A stretch of DNA of 41,647 nucleotides from Thermohalobaculum sp039030715. GTDB lineage: Bacteria > Pseudomonadota > Alphaproteobacteria > Rhodobacterales > Rhodobacteraceae. Positions 38,778-41,647 of this stretch are shown piece by piece. The notes beneath the pieces are model-generated. The model saw nothing but the letters and a program-made list of their open reading frames with translations. It did not search any database and had not been told where the DNA came from. A program made the position numbers and the translations under genes. The number at the start of each line of letters is the position of its first letter. The stretch's first letter is position 1. Location of the stretch: positions 1 to 41,647 of the forward strand of contig JBCCDU010000037.1 in assembly GCA_039030715.1 (NCBI GenBank), given 5' to 3'.

Positions 38778-40273
38778 TGGGAACTCCCTTCCATTGCGGG
38801 TATTTTTTCTTGGGTGGTGGTCTGTTTCGCTTGCGGGCGCAGGCTGGCGACGATCTCGCGCACCACCCGCTCGGCCCCGGAATCCAGGGCCGCTTTTTCC
38901 GCCGCATCGCGCAGCGTCTTGGCTGCCGAGATACGGGTCAGTACCGGGTATTCGCCGACGATTTTGTCCAACAGGGTCTGGGCATCGGCATCCCAGGGGA
39001 AATCACGGCGCAGCCGCGTCGGCGTCGCCTCTGCCGCATCCATCTGACTGCCGAGCGGCAGGATGTGGAAGAGCGCATCGAAGAGGCTGTTGCAAACCTC
39101 CTGCAGCAGATAGGTTGCCCCGGCATAACCCATGAAGGGCGTTCCGGTCGCCCGCCGGATCGCGGCGCCGGGGAAGCTGGCCGGAATGAAGGCGGGTTTC
39201 GGCCCATGGCCTGCGGCCATCTCGGCCATGTACATCTTCTCGTTGATCGAGCCCATCACGATCAGCGGGCGCTTCTCGTGCATCAGGGCGCGGACCTGGT
39301 CGTTGTCGGTCTTGGCACCTGCCTTGCGCGCCACGGCAAAGTCGCAGGGCAGGCCAAGATCGCTTTCCAAGAAATGGCGGATGCCGCGGGCGTAGGTCTC
39401 GTTCGCGACGATCCCGAAACTGGCGGTGGCGAAGAAATCCTGTGTGACCGAACGCCAGAGATCCCAGACTGGCTTGATCGTGGAATGCTTCTCGCGCTCG
39501 ATGAACGGCTCCGGGTCGAGATCCAGGATCTCACCCAACTTGCGCAGGAATTTCGTGGTCGATTCGATACCGACCGGCGCCTGCAGATAGGGTTTGCCCA
39601 GCACCTCGGCCAATCCACGCCCGAACTCGCGATACATCACCACATTGGCGTCCGCATTCACCAGATCGCGCATTTCGGCGACATGAGCACCGAGCGGCAT
39701 GACCATATTGATGTCGGCGCCGATCCCTTCGATCAGTCGACGGATCTCGGCCAGATCCGAAGGCATGTTGAAGGTGCCATACATCGGGCCCAGGATGTTG
39801 ACGCGGGGGCGGTCGCTCTCGCGCTTTTTCTCCTTGGGCATCCGGCCTTTGGTCATGCCGAATTCAGTGAAGATCCAGGTCATTGCCCGATCGGCGCATT
39901 GCCACTGATCCTCATCAATCGTGCGCGGCAGGAAGCGCTGGATATTGGTGCCAGCAGGCGTCACGCCGCCCCCGATCATTTCGGCGATGGAACCTGTGAC
40001 GACCACGGCGGGCAGCGCCGGATCCATGGTGTTCCAAGCGCGCTTCATCGCGCCCTCGGTCCCGTCGCGGCCCAGTTCCTCCTCGCCCAAACCCGTGACG
40101 ACGATGGGGAGTTCATGGGGCGGCAGCGCATCGGTGTAGTGCAGGACCGAGGTGACGGGCAGGTTCTCGCAGCCTACCGGGCCGTCGATCACGACCTGCA
40201 GACCCTTGACGGCACAGAACGCATAGACTGCGCCCCAGTACCCACCCGCCCTGTCATGATCCTGGATCAGCAT
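38774..40273 (-). CDS. bchZ: Chlorophyllide a reductase subunit Z
   Basis: 499 residues, nitrogenase MoFe-like family. Starts MLIQDHDRAGGYWGAVYAFC and has GPVGCENLPVTSVLHYTDAL, with the Fe-S ligand Cys at residue 35. Then TGSIAEMIGGGVTPAGTNI, VNILGPMYGTFNMPSDLAEIRRL and PFMGYAGATYLLQEVCN. With BchX (reductase) and BchY it reduces ring B of chlorophyllide a in bacteriochlorophyll synthesis. ATG at 40273 shares one base with the bchY stop. An open extension upstream overlaps bchY and is not used. Confidence 0.97.
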   Translation of the reverse strand: MLIQDHDRAGGYWGAVYAFCAVKGLQVVIDGPVGCENLPVTSVLHYTDALPPHELPIVVTGLGEEELGRDGTEGAMKRAWNTMDPALPAVVVTGSIAEMIGGGVTPAGTNIQRFLPRTIDEDQWQCADRAMTWIFTEFGMTKGRMPKEKKRESDRPRVNILGPMYGTFNMPSDLAEIRRLIEGIGADINMVMPLGAHVAEMRDLVNADANVVMYREFGRGLAEVLGKPYLQAPVGIESTTKFLRKLGEILDLDPEPFIEREKHSTIKPVWDLWRSVTQDFFATASFGIVANETYARGIRHFLESDLGLPCDFAVARKAGAKTDNDQVRALMHEKRPLIVMGSINEKMYMAEMAAGHGPKPAFIPASFPGAAIRRATGTPFMGYAGATYLLQEVCNSLFDALFHILPLGSQMDAAEATPTRLRRDFPWDADAQTLLDKIVGEYPVLTRISAAKTLRDAAEKAALDSGAERVVREIVASLRPQAKQTTTQEKIPAMEGSSQ

Positions 40274-41647
40274 CAGATCATCTCCGCTGCCTTGGCGGCC
40301 CGTTTTTGCTTGTCGATTTTCTTCTGGTTGATGGCGCGGAAGTCGGGGCGCAGGTTCGGTGCGCCCTCCCAGACCCCGGCGGTGTCTTCGGCGCCTACCC
40401 CTTCGAAGAATTCCTTCATCCGGTCCATCCGGCCGCGATTGGCGATCGCCGCATTGACCACCTGCGCCAGGCTGCCGGCACCGGCAGGCCCCATCAGCGG
40501 CCGCGCCGAGATCAGATTGGTGAAATAGAGGCCGGGAACGCCCAGCTCCTTCGCCTTTTGTACGACGGGCGTGGTGCCGATGGCGAGGTCGGGCTTGATC
40601 GCCTCCATCGCCGCGCAATCGTCCTCCAGACTGGCGCGATAGGTAACCTTGACGCCGTGGGCCTCCAGCCACTCCGCGTCTGCCTTGGAATGGGGGCTGC
40701 GCTGGCAGGCAGTGCCGACATAGGCGACATTCGCGCCGCTTTCGACCATGAGTCGCGCGACCAGAAGCTCGGAGCCCTCATAGCCACTCAGGGTGATCGT
40801 GCCGTCGATCTTGGTGGCGGCCAGCGCAGCTCTGATAGCTGGTAGAAATGCGTTCTGCGCTGCCGCCACCTTGTCGGCTGCAAGCCCGAAGGCTTCGCCG
40901 ATGTTCTGGAGCCAGTCCGCCGTCCCGTCATGGCCAACCGGGGCGGAGCCTACTATGGGCCTCCCCGCCGCCTGGAACTCGCGAATGGCGGAGGTATAGA
41001 AAGGATGTACCGCTGCCACCGCACCGCAGCCGAGTGCCGCGTAAAGCTCGCGCCACTCACGACAGGGCACGGTCGGGCCGCAGGCCAATCCCAACGGGGC
41101 CAGCATCTGGCCGATCATCATGGGGTCGGCGGGGAACATCTCGCCCAGCAGGGTCACGGTCGGACGGTCGTCGCGTCCTGCGGCGGGGGCCTGGACAGGG
41201 CCTGCCTCCGCTTCCTGACGGGCATAATTCAGCATGGCGCCGGCCAGGACATCCTTGGCCTCGGCATGGGTCGGCACGCCGAAACCCGGCACGTCGATGC
41301 CGATGATCCGCACGCCGTTGATCTGATCCGGTAAAAGCCGCAGCGGCACGCCAGAAGCCGTGGGGACGCAGAGATTTGTGACGACGATGGCGTCATACCG
41401 CTCCGGATCGGCCAATTCATGGACCGAGTCGCGGATATCCTCGAACAGCTTGCCAGTGACCAGCGTTTCGGAGTTGAAGGGCACATAGCCGACGGACCGA
41501 CGTGCGCCATAGAAATGGCTCACGAATGTCAGGCCATAGACGCAGCAGGCCGAGCCGCTCAGCACGGTCGCGACCCGGCGCATCCTCAGCCCCACGCGCA
41601 AGCTGCCAAAGGCCGGGCACATGCTCTGCGGTTTGTCATGGGGCCCC
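40273..41647 (-). CDS. bchY: Chlorophyllide a reductase subunit Y, 5' end outside window
   Basis: The frame is open to the right edge; about 457 residues are visible. The first residues, PHDKPQSMCPAFGSLRVGLRM, and then VLSGSACCVYGLTFVSHFYGARRSVGY match BchY, including Fe-S cysteines. Then NLCVPTASGVPLRLLP, TVTLLGEMFPADPMMIGQML and GTACQRSPHSKADAEWLE. An internal ATG at 41622 lies in the conserved core and is not the true start, which should be beyond 41647. It forms the catalytic BchYZ complex with bchZ, directly downstream. Confidence 0.96.
   Translation of the reverse strand, partial: GPHDKPQSMCPAFGSLRVGLRMRRVATVLSGSACCVYGLTFVSHFYGARRSVGYVPFNSETLVTGKLFEDIRDSVHELADPERYDAIVVTNLCVPTASGVPLRLLPDQINGVRIIGIDVPGFGVPTHAEAKDVLAGAMLNYARQEAEAGPVQAPAAGRDDRPTVTLLGEMFPADPMMIGQMLAPLGLACGPTVPCREWRELYAALGCGAVAAVHPFYTSAIREFQAAGRPIVGSAPVGHDGTADWLQNIGEAFGLAADKVAAAQNAFLPAIRAALAATKIDGTITLSGYEGSELLVARLMVESGANVAYVGTACQRSPHSKADAEWLEAHGVKVTYRASLEDDCAAMEAIKPDLAIGTTPVVQKAKELGVPGLYFTNLISARPLMGPAGAGSLAQVVNAAIANRGRMDRMKEFFEGVGAEDTAGVWEGAPNLRPDFRAINQKKIDKQKRAAKAAEMI

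Noticed and set aside
38777..40528. Long plus-strand open frame opposite bchZ
   Set aside because: It is a GC-driven shadow of bchZ; the translation has no family features.

Overview
The window is GC-rich DNA from an alphaproteobacterium, most likely an aerobic anoxygenic phototroph of the Roseobacter group (Rhodobacterales). The evidence is a bchY-bchZ-pufQ-pufB-pufA-pufL-pufM-pufC block ending in a tetraheme pufC rather than pufX, next to a form I carbon monoxide dehydrogenase cluster. Genes are tightly packed, with many ATGA, TGATG and GTGA overlaps, so most clusters are translationally coupled operons.

Layout from left to right. (1) 1-4544 (+): the 3' end of a xanthine-guanine phosphoribosyltransferase gene runs into a purine/nucleoside-type ABC importer (ATPase, two permeases), with an EamA exporter-like gene between the permeases. 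(2) 4551-7673: a frameshifted outer-membrane-protein gene (-), then the BMP-family binding protein for the importer (+) and a class IV aminotransferase (+). The spacer carries a 94-bp four-way-junction palindrome and a second perfect 11-bp inverted repeat. (3) 7725-9581 (-): a two-module AAA+ protein whose first module looks degenerate. (4) 9802-16848: a LysR regulator divergent from six coupled genes (flavin reductase, aldehyde dehydrogenase, luciferase-like monooxygenase, PF06684/DUF1185 protein, alpha/beta hydrolase, Xsc-like ThDP enzyme). I cannot match this set to a known pathway. Its layout resembles the Rut pyrimidine pathway in fold types, and it is my best candidate for an undescribed system. 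(5) 16852-18723 (-): the wreck of a urea ABC transporter operon. Pieces of urtE, urtD, urtC and urtA remain, with stops, frameshifts and large deletions, and urtB is gone. (6) 19143-25335 (+): a complete urease operon ureD-A-B-C-E-F-G, with two unrecognised genes and a REP-derived reading frame inserted in it. (7) 33176-25313 (-): a MHYT-LytTR regulator followed by coxM-S-L-D-E-F. CoxL carries the AYRCSFR active-site loop of true CO dehydrogenases. (8) 33337-34916: a small membrane protein and a DM13-domain protein (-) divergent from a TetR/AcrR regulator. (9) 35022-41647 (-): the puf operon with bchZ and the 3' part of bchY.

The genes fit a marine-type heterotroph that supplements its energy from light (reaction centre and LH1) and from CO oxidation, and that obtains nitrogen and purines by nucleoside/purine uptake, salvage and ureolysis. 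With an intact urease but a destroyed urea importer, urea probably comes from internal metabolism, from diffusion, or from a transporter elsewhere in the genome.

Repeats also stand out. Two copies of a short palindromic repeat sit exactly at gene junctions (ureA/ureB and coxL/coxD), and both can be read in frame with the operon. They differ by a compensatory base-pair change. No tRNA, rRNA, CRISPR array, insertion sequence or phage gene was seen.
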